NCBI GenBank assembly: GCA_945900755.1
Contig: CAMDKS010000008.1
Coordinates: 31,130-95,129, forward strand
Direction of reading: 5' to 3'
Source of the DNA: Bdellovibrio sp. ZAP7
GTDB taxonomy: Bacteria > Bdellovibrionota_B > Oligoflexia > Oligoflexales > RGVZ01
Length of the DNA stretch: 64,000 nucleotides
The notes beneath the pieces were generated by a model that saw nothing but the letters and a program-made list of their open reading frames with translations, was not told where the DNA came from and ran no database searches. The position numbers and the translations under genes are program-made. Below are positions 10,196-19,960 of the stretch, in pieces (position 1 is the first letter of the stretch; each line of letters begins with the position of its first letter).

Positions 10196-11452
10196 GTGAA
10201 TATAACAACTCAATTATCAAATTTTCTTGAAGGTCAGTTTGTGCTGGTCGTTGAGCCGTCTACAAATTATCGGGCCTCGATTAAGGGTTTTTTTACTAAT
10301 TTAAAGCAAAAAAATGTTCGCTATGTTCGTTCTGTCGCCGAAGCTCGGCGTGAAATGCTGGTAATTAAAGTAGGTTTATTTATTGTCGAATGGCAAATGG
10401 CTGACAAAAATGGTCTAGAATTCTGCCGTGAAATTCGTAAGGGATCTCAATTTCAGACAACTCCTTTTTTATTGCTGAGCACCGAAAATATGCATGCTGA
10501 CGTCATCCTTGCGAGCGAGGGTGGGATCAACTCTTACCTGCTCAAGCCTTTTTCATACCCCGATTTTTGTGCTCAACTAACGATTTTAATGCAGAGAAAA
10601 AATTTTCCTTCATCAATCAACGCCTTACTAGAGCGGGCTGATCTTCATTTAAAGCAAAAGGACCTGTGGGTCGCTGAAACACTCTTCAACGAGGCACTGT
10701 CCATGAAGCCGACATCTGCGAAAGCTCTTTGTGGGCTTGGTTGCGTACAAATGGAACGCTCCAACATTCCGTCGGCTCTTAGTTACTTTCGAAAAGCGAT
10801 TGAGAATAATCCAGAGTATGTCGAAAGCTACAAACTCATTTTAGATATAGCCGAAAGTCGCGCTGACCATTTGGGAATTCTGCATTCGGCTTCGATACTG
10901 CATGACTTAAGTCCAGAAAATCCGCGCTATCCCTTGCTTATCGCTTACTCTCAGTTGGAGTTGAACAATCAAATCGAATCAGAAAAATTTTTTAAAATCT
11001 GCATCCGACTGTCACCTCTTGCGGCTTCAGGTCATAAGGGCATTGGAAATCTATATCTAATCCAAAAAGAATTTAAGAAATCCAAGAGGGCCTTGGAGCG
11101 TGCTCTAGATCTTGACTCGACAGATGTCTCCACGCTAAATTCGTTGGGTACTGCGTTAGTTCGGCTTGAAAAATTGGATGAAGGCATTCACAAATATCGC
11201 ATGGCTCTGACCCTGAATGCCTCTGATGCGCGCGTATTGTTTAATCTTGGCCTTGCGCTCGAACTCAAAGGAGACTTGTCCGAGGCCCTTAGCGCCTTTC
11301 GAAGCGCCATGTCTTCGGACCCGAAATATGCCAAGGCTCAAAAGAATATTGATCGGATCGAGGCGTTATTGGCGGTGTCTAAAACGGAGGTCTCACAGAT
11401 TCAAGGGACTTACGATCAAAGTTTTAGTAAAAAAACTAAAAATAGTGCGTAA
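10196..11452 (+). CDS. Response regulator receiver domain plus TPR repeats
   Basis: REC-like N-terminus (VLVVEPSTNYRASIKGFF, FIVEWQMADKNGLEFCREIR, LKPFSY), then serial TPR motifs. GTG start with GGAG upstream. Confidence 0.87.
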   Translation: MNITTQLSNFLEGQFVLVVEPSTNYRASIKGFFTNLKQKNVRYVRSVAEARREMLVIKVGLFIVEWQMADKNGLEFCREIRKGSQFQTTPFLLLSTENMHADVILASEGGINSYLLKPFSYPDFCAQLTILMQRKNFPSSINALLERADLHLKQKDLWVAETLFNEALSMKPTSAKALCGLGCVQMERSNIPSALSYFRKAIENNPEYVESYKLILDIAESRADHLGILHSASILHDLSPENPRYPLLIAYSQLELNNQIESEKFFKICIRLSPLAASGHKGIGNLYLIQKEFKKSKRALERALDLDSTDVSTLNSLGTALVRLEKLDEGIHKYRMALTLNASDARVLFNLGLALELKGDLSEALSAFRSAMSSDPKYAKAQKNIDRIEALLAVSKTEVSQIQGTYDQSFSKKTKNSA

Positions 11453-11529
11453 GACTTGCAGCACTCCCTCCGTTAGGCTAAAACTAAAGCAGGCGTCTAT
11501 CTGTTTATTTTTTAATCGCACGGAAATTT

Positions 11530-12204
11530 ATGTCAATCCATTCAGATCAAGCTTCGTTGTATGAGGATCCCTTAATTGGACGTGCCGCAATTGGCGACCA
11601 ATTATTCGTCGGACCGTCCATTGAGGACTTCGATATTGACGGTATGGAATTGTCAGCTGCGGCGCTCGCATTAGGCATTTCCTCGGACGAAGTTTGGCGT
11701 CGAATTCGCAACGGAGTTCTACTTGGACGGACAGTTCAAGGGAAAGTCCTAGTGTACACCGATCTCAAAGTCGTCAGCGACAATCATGCCGATGATTCGC
11801 AGGCGTCAGTGTTCCGAGTTGGGGCCGCAGCAGGGTCAGGACTACCTCCCATACCGACATCCATAAGCAGCCGGTTGGACCCGTCAAACAACACGGCGAG
11901 CACTTTTTTGCTGCCCATTGATGAAGCGTCTACAAGGGGACACCAAGAGATCATGTTACTTATTGATCACTTGAGTCTCGCTAAAGAGGAAAATCGCGAA
12001 ATTCTTCGCCTCACACAAGATGCTATGTCTCGGCTAACGCACATGACCGATGTCATGCTTGATATGAAAGATGCGTTAATTGCCTCAAAAGAAGAACAAA
12101 TGTCGATTCTAAAACTTCGATTGAGCGAACAGTCAGCAGATTTGACCCGGGCGCTCAAAGAAAATGAAGATCTTGAGACGCTCACGATGGCCCTTCAGCA
12201 GTAA
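11530..12204 (+). CDS. Conserved-looking protein with an HTH/excisionase-like N-terminus and C-terminal coiled coil
   Basis: ELSAAALALGISSDEVWRRIRNGVLLGRTVQGKVLVY resembles an excisionase-type wHTH. The C-terminal 80 aa have a heptad pattern. Confidence 0.55.
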   Translation: MSIHSDQASLYEDPLIGRAAIGDQLFVGPSIEDFDIDGMELSAAALALGISSDEVWRRIRNGVLLGRTVQGKVLVYTDLKVVSDNHADDSQASVFRVGAAAGSGLPPIPTSISSRLDPSNNTASTFLLPIDEASTRGHQEIMLLIDHLSLAKEENREILRLTQDAMSRLTHMTDVMLDMKDALIASKEEQMSILKLRLSEQSADLTRALKENEDLETLTMALQQ

Positions 12205-12310
12205 AATCATTCTAAAGCTTGCCAAAAACGGTCATTTCAATCATCATAATAAGTATTGATCTACTTATTTGAACCTGATTCGCATACTTATTTAAAAGGT
12301 ATTGTAGCCC

Positions 12311-13549
12311 GTGACTGCTCGTATACATCACATTCGATCAACCGTACTTGTGGCTGGGCTCATGCTGCAGTTATTTTTTGGCGTCCAAGGCCGAGCAGAG
12401 GTACCCGACGGCTATTTGTCGCCTCGCCCCATGGGCATGGGCGGAGCGTTTACCGCAGTTGCAAATGATGAATCTGCTTTTTGGACGAACCCTGCCGGAA
12501 TTGCAAGAGTTCGTAAAGCTCGTAGTCGCGAGGGCGTTCATATTGTTAAATTCCCAAATGCCACAGTTGCAGCGAACAAAGGCAGTCAAAGTATTCTCAA
12601 AGTGATTAATGGCTCATCAACGGACGGCGTCGCGGATGCCATTGCTGCCTCTGATTTAAATTCGTCAAAACCTTTTTATGCACGTGGAGCAGCATTTCCG
12701 GTCATCTTATTCGATGCCGGAAAAAATAATCCAATGGGTTTTGGAGTCTTTCAAAATACGACCATGCGGATTTTTATAGATAAAGATATTCCAACGGACG
12801 CCAGAGTTGTGGCCGTTTCAGACGTGGGAGCAAATTATGGAATAGCTTATTCAAACTTTGCGAATCGCCTGAATTTGGGATTAACCTTGCGACCGACTTA
12901 TCGATACGCCTACGAAGATACGGCTCCCACCAGTGAATTAAAAAGTAAATCAGCTCTTGTAAAACGGATTCAAAAAGGAAGTAACCGCGGAGTTGGCATT
13001 GGGGCCGACGTTGGTTTCCTTTTTACCCTTGCCGACTTTTGGTTTCCAACAATCGGCGTCGCCATTAGAAATCTGCCGACCGGATGTAAGACTGATTACT
13101 TAAATCCAAATACGGAACTGCGCCAGAATATTTGTGGAACCAAATTCTCGGGCTCAGATGGAAACCCTGAAGCACTCTCTGTGATTGATCCCATGGACAC
13201 AAGAATCGGCCTTTCTATTAGCCCACGAATTGCTAGAGAATTTGGAATGCGTTTCACCGGTGACATCCAAAATATCGCCCTCAATTCAGGAAAAGTATTC
13301 TACGGATTGCCCGGAATCGACGCCGCGAAAATGTTGCACGGCGGTATTGAATTCTATTCAGGGAATCCCCTTGAGCGTAGTGCCTTTGCTGTCCAGGTTG
13401 GGGCCAATCAAGGCTTCGTTACTTGGGGTGTTACGGTTAACGCACCATTTGCAAGTCTAGAAATTGCAAGTTATGGAGCAGACCTTAGCACAACCGTAAA
13501 ACGGATTGAGGACAGGCGCTACGTGGCATCGGTGAGCTTTGCGTTATAG
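12311..13549 (+). CDS. Outer-membrane beta-barrel-like protein (FadL/PorV/UPF0164-like)
   Basis: Signal peptide, then RPMGMGGAFTAVANDESAFWTNPAGIARV, a hallmark of FadL/TraF-like barrels; GTG start. Confidence 0.65.
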   Translation: MTARIHHIRSTVLVAGLMLQLFFGVQGRAEVPDGYLSPRPMGMGGAFTAVANDESAFWTNPAGIARVRKARSREGVHIVKFPNATVAANKGSQSILKVINGSSTDGVADAIAASDLNSSKPFYARGAAFPVILFDAGKNNPMGFGVFQNTTMRIFIDKDIPTDARVVAVSDVGANYGIAYSNFANRLNLGLTLRPTYRYAYEDTAPTSELKSKSALVKRIQKGSNRGVGIGADVGFLFTLADFWFPTIGVAIRNLPTGCKTDYLNPNTELRQNICGTKFSGSDGNPEALSVIDPMDTRIGLSISPRIAREFGMRFTGDIQNIALNSGKVFYGLPGIDAAKMLHGGIEFYSGNPLERSAFAVQVGANQGFVTWGVTVNAPFASLEIASYGADLSTTVKRIEDRRYVASVSFAL

Positions 13550-13623
13550 GGACAGATAGTAAACCGCTGGTTTAGATTTCTACATCGATTGGGATTAGAC
13601 CATTATTTAGGAAATAAAATGAT

Positions 13624-14835
13624 ATGAAGAATGCACCTGTTCAATCAATCATTAAGTCACTCGTTAAGTCACTCGTTAAGTCACTCGTGATTTCAGTGAC
13701 TTTTTTGACGTGGTCTATGGCGTATACTTCTTGTGAAACGACCCCTCAAAAACAGGACCGTGAACCTGTTAAAGTTGCGGCCCCCGCGCCCAAACCAGTC
13801 GTGAAGCAAGCCTTGCGACCGATGCCTAAACCCAAGCTCCCAGAGTTCGATTACAATGGATTTTTTTCTAGAATGTCCATTCCAGAAAATGAGTATACCG
13901 AAACAGATCGTCATACTTTAACCAGTTTCCCTCCAAATCCGACAGCGGGCAGCATCCATGAAGCTGCCCTCGTGGTGGGACTTCTGCGCGATGTTTTAAC
14001 GCCATTTGGAATTGAAAGTGCTTCGTTCAAAACAGCAGATACGACACCGCCAACAGCCGTTAATTCTTCAAACCCTAATTCTGTGGTCGTTCCTAGTGGA
14101 GGGGCCCCAGGAAATCCTCCGTCAACACCGCAAGGAGACCTTGCGCGAGTCATTGAAATCCGAGCTCGCACAATGGGAGTGGATATCATTAGTGCTCTAG
14201 CCAGTAACCCCTACTTAAAAAGCCATGGAGTCTATAACATGGCCTCTGATGCGTCGCATATAGACGGCAACAGCCAGATTTTTGTACAAAATCTAGCTAC
14301 AGTGATTAAAAGCGAAGTTCAGATTTGGGCAGATATGTTCCGTAGACTTGGTCTCGATATGCGCCCAGTTGCAGTCGGAGCTGCTGCATCAGATCCAAGT
14401 CCTAGCACTGAGCAGAACCCTGCGCTAGCCACACCACCAGCACCCCTTCCTACTGGCGCTGTGCCATTGACACCGGCGCAAAATGCGCAGGCAGCCAAAC
14501 ATCTCGTCACTGCGCGCGAATTTGCGCAAAGAGAACAATACGAGAGCGCCATCGTGGAATCTCGGAAGGTTCCGCCAGGGGCAGATAATTATGCTGAGTC
14601 TCAAGAACTCACTAAGACCTGGGCGAACAAAGTCGTCCAAACCCTTAGGCAGCAGGCGGCAAGCCAATACTCGGCAGGGCGGAGTAATCCTGACAATGAG
14701 GGTAAGAAAATGAATCTAACGAAATCAAAAATGTTTCTTGAGCAAGCGATTACTAAATTTCCAGAAGCATCCACTCTGGACACAGTCCGAGAGAATTTGG
14801 CCATCATCGATGGCGAAATTGCCCGTTTAATGTGA
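13624..14835 (+). CDS. Exported or periplasmic hypothetical protein, Pro/Ala-rich, with a TPR-like C-terminus
   Basis: Hydrophobic N-terminus containing KSLV x3, a Cys near the cleavage region, low-complexity segments, C-terminal helical repeats. Confidence 0.6.
   Translation: MKNAPVQSIIKSLVKSLVKSLVISVTFLTWSMAYTSCETTPQKQDREPVKVAAPAPKPVVKQALRPMPKPKLPEFDYNGFFSRMSIPENEYTETDRHTLTSFPPNPTAGSIHEAALVVGLLRDVLTPFGIESASFKTADTTPPTAVNSSNPNSVVVPSGGAPGNPPSTPQGDLARVIEIRARTMGVDIISALASNPYLKSHGVYNMASDASHIDGNSQIFVQNLATVIKSEVQIWADMFRRLGLDMRPVAVGAAASDPSPSTEQNPALATPPAPLPTGAVPLTPAQNAQAAKHLVTAREFAQREQYESAIVESRKVPPGADNYAESQELTKTWANKVVQTLRQQAASQYSAGRSNPDNEGKKMNLTKSKMFLEQAITKFPEASTLDTVRENLAIIDGEIARLM
13654..13689. repeat. 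12-bp tandem repeat AAGTCACTCGTT x3
   Basis: Directly visible; in frame and encodes KSLVKSLVKSLV in the signal-peptide region. Confidence 0.95.
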
Positions 14836-14866
14836 TCAGTTTAATGTGATCATTGTTATGTGATCA
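14825..14866. repeat. 14-bp tandem repeat GTTTAATGTGATCA (two exact copies plus one degenerate)
   Basis: GTTTAATGTGATCA|GTTTAATGTGATCA|TTGTTATGTGATCA overlapping the stop codon of the preceding CDS. Confidence 0.9.
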
Positions 14867-14885
14867 TATAGGAAGAGGCGTAAAT

Positions 14886-15386
14886 CTAGTCTTCTGCCTC
14901 AGGCGTTGGTTCATCTTCGCCTGCTTTTCCATTTAGACGGCTTCGAACCATTTCAATTGGTGCACCGAAGATAATTCCCTCATGCGATAACTCTAGAAAT
15001 TCAGGAAATTTTTTCTCCATATAAATAATCGAGTCATCGGTTGTCGGGAAAACCGGATACTTTGACATGTAATTATAGGAATGAAGTAGTGCAAGGGGAC
15101 GAGACGTCACTCCAGTAAAAAGAAACGGAATGCGTACACGCTTCATGAGCTGCATTAGTTCCTCAAGAAAGTCGGCAGGTACTTCCTTTTCATCCTGAAA
15201 ATCAAAAACTATATAGCGGAGTTGTGTGCCAATGAGCCAGTTGTGAACGGCGACAACAAAATCAGCACCAACAAAAGCGTCGGTAGGGGAAATTCCGGGG
15301 ACGATGCTCGTCGAAATTTGACGGGCCGACTGCAATACGTTCATGACAACGATGCGGTCTACTTTTTCAGGAATAAATTCCAACAT
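14886..15386 (-). CDS. Hypothetical protein, possible STAS-like fold
   Basis: LRYIVFDFQDEKEVPADFLEELMQLMKRVRIPFLFTGV resembles a STAS beta-alpha pattern. Weak. Confidence 0.5.
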   Translation of the reverse strand: MLEFIPEKVDRIVVMNVLQSARQISTSIVPGISPTDAFVGADFVVAVHNWLIGTQLRYIVFDFQDEKEVPADFLEELMQLMKRVRIPFLFTGVTSRPLALLHSYNYMSKYPVFPTTDDSIIYMEKKFPEFLELSHEGIIFGAPIEMVRSRLNGKAGEDEPTPEAED

Positions 15387-15466
15387 TCTTCAAACTCCCA
15401 ATTTCTAGAAACTCTCTAAAAAGAATCTGTTTTATTGGAAATCTAGTCGATCGTCAAGCTAACGTG

Positions 15467-15994
15467 TCAAAATGTATCGCTATTTGGACCTAGTCCGCCC
15501 CTCGTAACGCCTTGTCTCTCCATCTCACCGAAGGATGATAAGCCATCGACCCAGCGGCCTACAAGGTCACGTTTGACCCGGTGAAGGGATAATTTGCTAA
15601 AATTATCGCGTAGTTCTGGCAAAATCTGGGACATTTTTTCGCGCATTCCTCTTTCGCCGAGCGCCTCATAATGCATTTTTTTCATTCGCAGGGGCACTGG
15701 GGTGGTTCCCGTCAAAAAAATGAGGCGAGCATCAGCTTCTGGATCAAAAGTGCCGGTTTCGACCAGTTTTGATACAGCTATGTCGATTCCCAATTGGAGG
15801 GTTGCGATCCATTTCCCCTGATGGGGGTCCAAATCACTGGGAAATTGCTCGAAAGACATGATTAATCGCCAGTCTATGCCGTCGCCATCTCGTAAAAAGG
15901 AAAAGTTATTCTGGCCTAGCCAACTGTCCCAATCAGCCTGAGCACTAGTTAAACTTTTTACGACTGGTTTTGACGGTAACCTATCATATTCCAT
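15467..15994 (-). CDS. Hypothetical protein
   Basis: 175-aa ORF with plausible composition between annotated neighbours; no recognised motif. Confidence 0.5.
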   Translation of the reverse strand: MEYDRLPSKPVVKSLTSAQADWDSWLGQNNFSFLRDGDGIDWRLIMSFEQFPSDLDPHQGKWIATLQLGIDIAVSKLVETGTFDPEADARLIFLTGTTPVPLRMKKMHYEALGERGMREKMSQILPELRDNFSKLSLHRVKRDLVGRWVDGLSSFGEMERQGVTRGGLGPNSDTF

Positions 15995-16020
15995 GGCAGC
16001 CTCGATATCTTCAGGTTATG

Positions 16021-16704
16021 GTGTTCACTATGATTATTATGAATGCTTCTAGCTCAGAGTCTATAAAAAAATCGGGACAAGTGTGTTTTTTCACATTGTG
16101 CACACTAATTTTGACGTTTTTTCAGGTTGGGTGTGCCTATAGACTCACGAATTTGCACACGTCGAGTCCCAATAATATTCGAACCATTCACATTGAGGGC
16201 GTTTACGACACTAGCGCTGAGCCGGTGCCGCACGAGTTACTTTGGGACGCCATTCAACGCGCAGTGTCTGCAAACGGACAATTAAAGGTCGCACCCGCTG
16301 ATAAGGCAGACGCCATTCTGAGAGCGCAGATCATTAGCACGCAAATGTCTAAAGGCGGCGAACGAAAAATATTGAATAGTGATCGCCGAAGAAAAGAAGT
16401 CGAGGTATTTAGCGGGCAGAGCGCACCGCCGGCGGCAGGCCAACTCAGGGATATAACCGTAACCGATGATTTTTTTGTTAATACTCTATGGACGAGCGCA
16501 GTCAGGGTTGAACTCTGGGATTTGAATACCAAAGCACTTCTTCTTCAACGAGAATATCAGCTCTCCGGTGACGTGGTTGCGTATCGTGGAGATTTGCCGG
16601 TGCAAATCCATCAATTACGATTTGAAGAACAATTTCAATACTCTTTCGGGAATTCAGCCAATAGTTTAGCAGAAAGAATTGTCAGCGATCTACTCGTAAG
16701 ATAG
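16021..16704 (+). CDS. lptE: LPS-assembly lipoprotein LptE-like
   Basis: Lipobox-like FFQVGCAYRL, then IRTIHIEGVYDTSAEPVPHELLWDAIQRAV, typical LptE layout; faces lptD. Confidence 0.75.
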   Translation: MFTMIIMNASSSESIKKSGQVCFFTLCTLILTFFQVGCAYRLTNLHTSSPNNIRTIHIEGVYDTSAEPVPHELLWDAIQRAVSANGQLKVAPADKADAILRAQIISTQMSKGGERKILNSDRRRKEVEVFSGQSAPPAAGQLRDITVTDDFFVNTLWTSAVRVELWDLNTKALLLQREYQLSGDVVAYRGDLPVQIHQLRFEEQFQYSFGNSANSLAERIVSDLLVR

Positions 16705-16759
16705 ATCACTTGGGCTCTCCTCGGTTGCACGCAGTGTCGAGCGGAATGTTTACGAAAAT

Positions 16760-19700
16760 TTATGATTTTTTAAGCTCTCTCTCCATGGCATTCGACATGT
16801 TCGGGAAAGTTCGACCTTGGCCCATAAAGGTAATATTTAATTGAAGCAAATAGCTCGCACCGCGCTCTTCGACGCCGTAACCTTTTTCGCGGGCGAAGCC
16901 TAGCCCCCAACAAAGACTAGACGAGCCATAAATAAAGCTTATTTTTTGGCGATAGTCTCTGGCAGGGCTCCCATTGTCAATTTCTTTTCGACTGTAATTC
17001 CAAGTGCTCGTAATTGGTTTTGTTAGTGACGTTGCGACACTCGTAGACTTTTCTCTGGTCGTGATGTATCCGAGCTCGCCTGCCGACGAAATCTGCGCAG
17101 CGCGATTAATCGTTAAGCCAAAAGAGACATTCGTTTGATAAAATCCTGGAGGAGTCAGGGCAGCCGAAAAATTGGTTTGAGCCTTGTCATAAATATTGTA
17201 GACCGAGGAACCCGTTAGACTCCAGGTCAAAACAGAAAGCCCCATCGACGAACTGAGTTCACTCCAGGGACGATTGTCGCGTGTTTTTCCATCTCTGCGG
17301 CGACGAACATCCTGCAATCGATCATAGGAAATTGAGGCTGAAAAGTTAACGGGCTCAATATAATCGGTGTCTAGAAGTTGATACCGATTTGAAAACCATT
17401 TTGTTTGATCGCTCGAAAAAAGATCTTCCGAACCAGTAATCGGCTGATCAATTGTGTACAGAAGCTCACGACGCGCTCTTTCATCAAAAGAAAGTTCAGA
17501 TTTTGACAAAATACTTTTTGGACGTTCTTCACCAACGAGAGTCTTCCAAATCTGGCTGTAAATCTTCCAACGGTGCGACGTGGCGAAGGTCACTAACTGG
17601 TACTCGTTCATAAATTCAGTGGCTGGAATATTTTGAGCCGACCCGGATCTATCCGTAGAGAACCAAGTCGCAGGAGTCTTAGCTATTGAGGTATTTGGGT
17701 CGCCATACTGCCCACGACGACGAACGCTGGGTCTAGTGGCTAACGTCATCGACCAGTTCATGACATGCTGGATGTTTCTGGTGCCGCTTGCATCAGAAAA
17801 ACCGCCGAGCCATTTGGGAAGTGGGCTTTTTCCATCAATTGGCAACTGAAAACGCAGACCGGTTTTCCATGACTGCAATGTGCTGTCACGGCCGAACCCT
17901 CCTTGCTTAGGTTGACCGTCGTAAGTCATCATTCGGGCCTCTAGGTCCGTAAAATGATCAACTTGGACAGCCGTTCTACCTGTCAAAGGAGCTATGAAGG
18001 AGGCCTCGGCTCGCTTCCACGAGCCTCCGGGAATCCATGCGCCCTTGCTTTCAGGATCTTGCGCCGTTCCGCTATTGCGAATAATTCTGTTATTGTCAGC
18101 CGACAGCCTTGCATATATTGGCACTCCATCTTTTTTAAGGGTATACCAGCGACTTTTCGCATTGATAACCAGGGGCAATTGATAGCCCTCAAATCGATCA
18201 TTCAATCTTGAGGGATCACCAAAATATGAGCCGCCACCTAAAAAATAATCATCACCACTATACGTCAATCGGTTACGAATGGGGTTGATCGCGCGTTCAC
18301 CGGTACCTGTATCAAAGCCTGCCTCAATTGATTCGGGAAGGTACACATCCGCATTGTACTGCCGATCGGAATAGACATCTCCAGAGCTGGCAAAGCCCGT
18401 GCGTTCACCTAGGCGATCATAAGCCTTCCACTTTAGCAGACCGCGATTTGCGTTGCTGGGAGGGCGCACAGCTCCCAAAACTCCAGCTTCGCAGGCGGCA
18501 CGAACCGCAGGGTCGTCGGACAAACAATCAGGAGCGTTACCTTGCCACCAATCGCGCTGAGCTAGTCTCATGCGCATATACTCGCGATTTGTGTACGACG
18601 AAATATCTGTTGGTGTTGCCGTTGGGTCCTGTGCACGCGCTGCAACTAGGCCGTCGGAATACATCCGCGACAAATCCCGACGAGTAGCTCGTTGTTTCAA
18701 CCAAATTTTATCGCGCATGCCCTCGACATTTAATTGCAGGCCGCTATACTTGCGGCGCTTCCACCTATATTCACCACCAGCCCGCATTCCTCTGCGCTCA
18801 AAAATATCAGCTTTGAGGGTTGCATCCTTGTCTGGACCTAAATCAAGAAATAGTGGCTGAGAATAGCCATTACCAGATTGTGAATCCTCAGTAAATGAGG
18901 GCATCAGTAGCCCAGACTGACGCCGATCTTTAATCGGCAGCTTCATCCACGGTAAATAGAGCACAGGCATGCCTTTAATCTCAATCATCGCATCGTCAAA
19001 GGTTGCATATCCACCCATTTGAGCCGTCGTTGAAGACGCTCGAACTCCCCAAGCTGGGGTCTCGTCTTCTTCGCAATAACATGGAGTCCAGAGCGAATGG
19101 AGTGCACGAAAATCATTGCCATTTGTTTTTGTGAGTTCATCACCGTCGAGCCGAAAATAGGTTCGCCCGGATAAGCCACTTTGAGCTAGTTTTGAATCTT
19201 TGGACAGGTCCCAATAATCACGACGTTTTCTCAAGGTCGCTCGCCGCGATTCAGTCATGTGAGCAAACGTAGGATTTTCTTGGCGCTTGATTAAATCTTC
19301 TTGCTCTAGAAATCGAGCGTACTCCGAAATTTCACTTTTGCCCGCATCCTTGCCCAGTTTTGCATGATTGCGAACGGTGGCGAATATTTCGGCTTTCTTT
19401 TCTGCGATTTCCTTGAGGCGAGCGTTACGCTGTGTTTCGAATTCTAGTTCTGGAATCGTAAAACCTAAGACATCTTTAGAGATTCGTTCGGCCTCGTTCC
19501 GATCATTTACGACCATTCGAGCTCCGGTAATCTTAAAATCTCCAGAATCCAAAAGAAAATCAATTTTGTCACCAGTCAAAATTTGATCGGCAGCCAATAC
19601 AACGACGTGCCCTTCGGCGATCAGTTGGCGTTTTTCTTGATTCACGACGACCTTATCCGCTGTAATGACACTTCGAGGACCAATGGCAATCACATCACCG

Positions 19701-19921
19701 TCAAATACTTGCTGCTTACCATCGGGCGTAAAGCCTGTAGAGCGAGCATCAAAAAATAACTGCGGCCTCCCGTCCTTTGCCTCTGGCACGATCTCGCCCG
19801 GCACCGGAAGGGTGACCGATTCTTCTGCAAAGGAACGACGGCCAAACCCGATGGACAATAGTGAAATTAAGGCCATCATTTTGACGTTCATTCTTGATGA
19901 TAATCTACCGATTAGAATCAT
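16760..19921 (-). CDS. lptD: LPS-assembly protein LptD (OstA-like N-terminus plus beta-barrel)
   Basis: OstA-like VFDGDVIAIGPRSVITADKVVVNQEKRQLIAEGHV, then a large barrel region with PVLYLPWMKLPIKDRRQSGLLMPSF. Confidence 0.92.
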   Translation of the reverse strand: MILIGRLSSRMNVKMMALISLLSIGFGRRSFAEESVTLPVPGEIVPEAKDGRPQLFFDARSTGFTPDGKQQVFDGDVIAIGPRSVITADKVVVNQEKRQLIAEGHVVVLAADQILTGDKIDFLLDSGDFKITGARMVVNDRNEAERISKDVLGFTIPELEFETQRNARLKEIAEKKAEIFATVRNHAKLGKDAGKSEISEYARFLEQEDLIKRQENPTFAHMTESRRATLRKRRDYWDLSKDSKLAQSGLSGRTYFRLDGDELTKTNGNDFRALHSLWTPCYCEEDETPAWGVRASSTTAQMGGYATFDDAMIEIKGMPVLYLPWMKLPIKDRRQSGLLMPSFTEDSQSGNGYSQPLFLDLGPDKDATLKADIFERRGMRAGGEYRWKRRKYSGLQLNVEGMRDKIWLKQRATRRDLSRMYSDGLVAARAQDPTATPTDISSYTNREYMRMRLAQRDWWQGNAPDCLSDDPAVRAACEAGVLGAVRPPSNANRGLLKWKAYDRLGERTGFASSGDVYSDRQYNADVYLPESIEAGFDTGTGERAINPIRNRLTYSGDDYFLGGGSYFGDPSRLNDRFEGYQLPLVINAKSRWYTLKKDGVPIYARLSADNNRIIRNSGTAQDPESKGAWIPGGSWKRAEASFIAPLTGRTAVQVDHFTDLEARMMTYDGQPKQGGFGRDSTLQSWKTGLRFQLPIDGKSPLPKWLGGFSDASGTRNIQHVMNWSMTLATRPSVRRRGQYGDPNTSIAKTPATWFSTDRSGSAQNIPATEFMNEYQLVTFATSHRWKIYSQIWKTLVGEERPKSILSKSELSFDERARRELLYTIDQPITGSEDLFSSDQTKWFSNRYQLLDTDYIEPVNFSASISYDRLQDVRRRRDGKTRDNRPWSELSSSMGLSVLTWSLTGSSVYNIYDKAQTNFSAALTPPGFYQTNVSFGLTINRAAQISSAGELGYITTREKSTSVATSLTKPITSTWNYSRKEIDNGSPARDYRQKISFIYGSSSLCWGLGFAREKGYGVEERGASYLLQLNITFMGQGRTFPNMSNAMERELKKS

Positions 19922-19960
19922 TTTAATTAATTGCGCCCCATCGCCAATTTGAATGACAAG

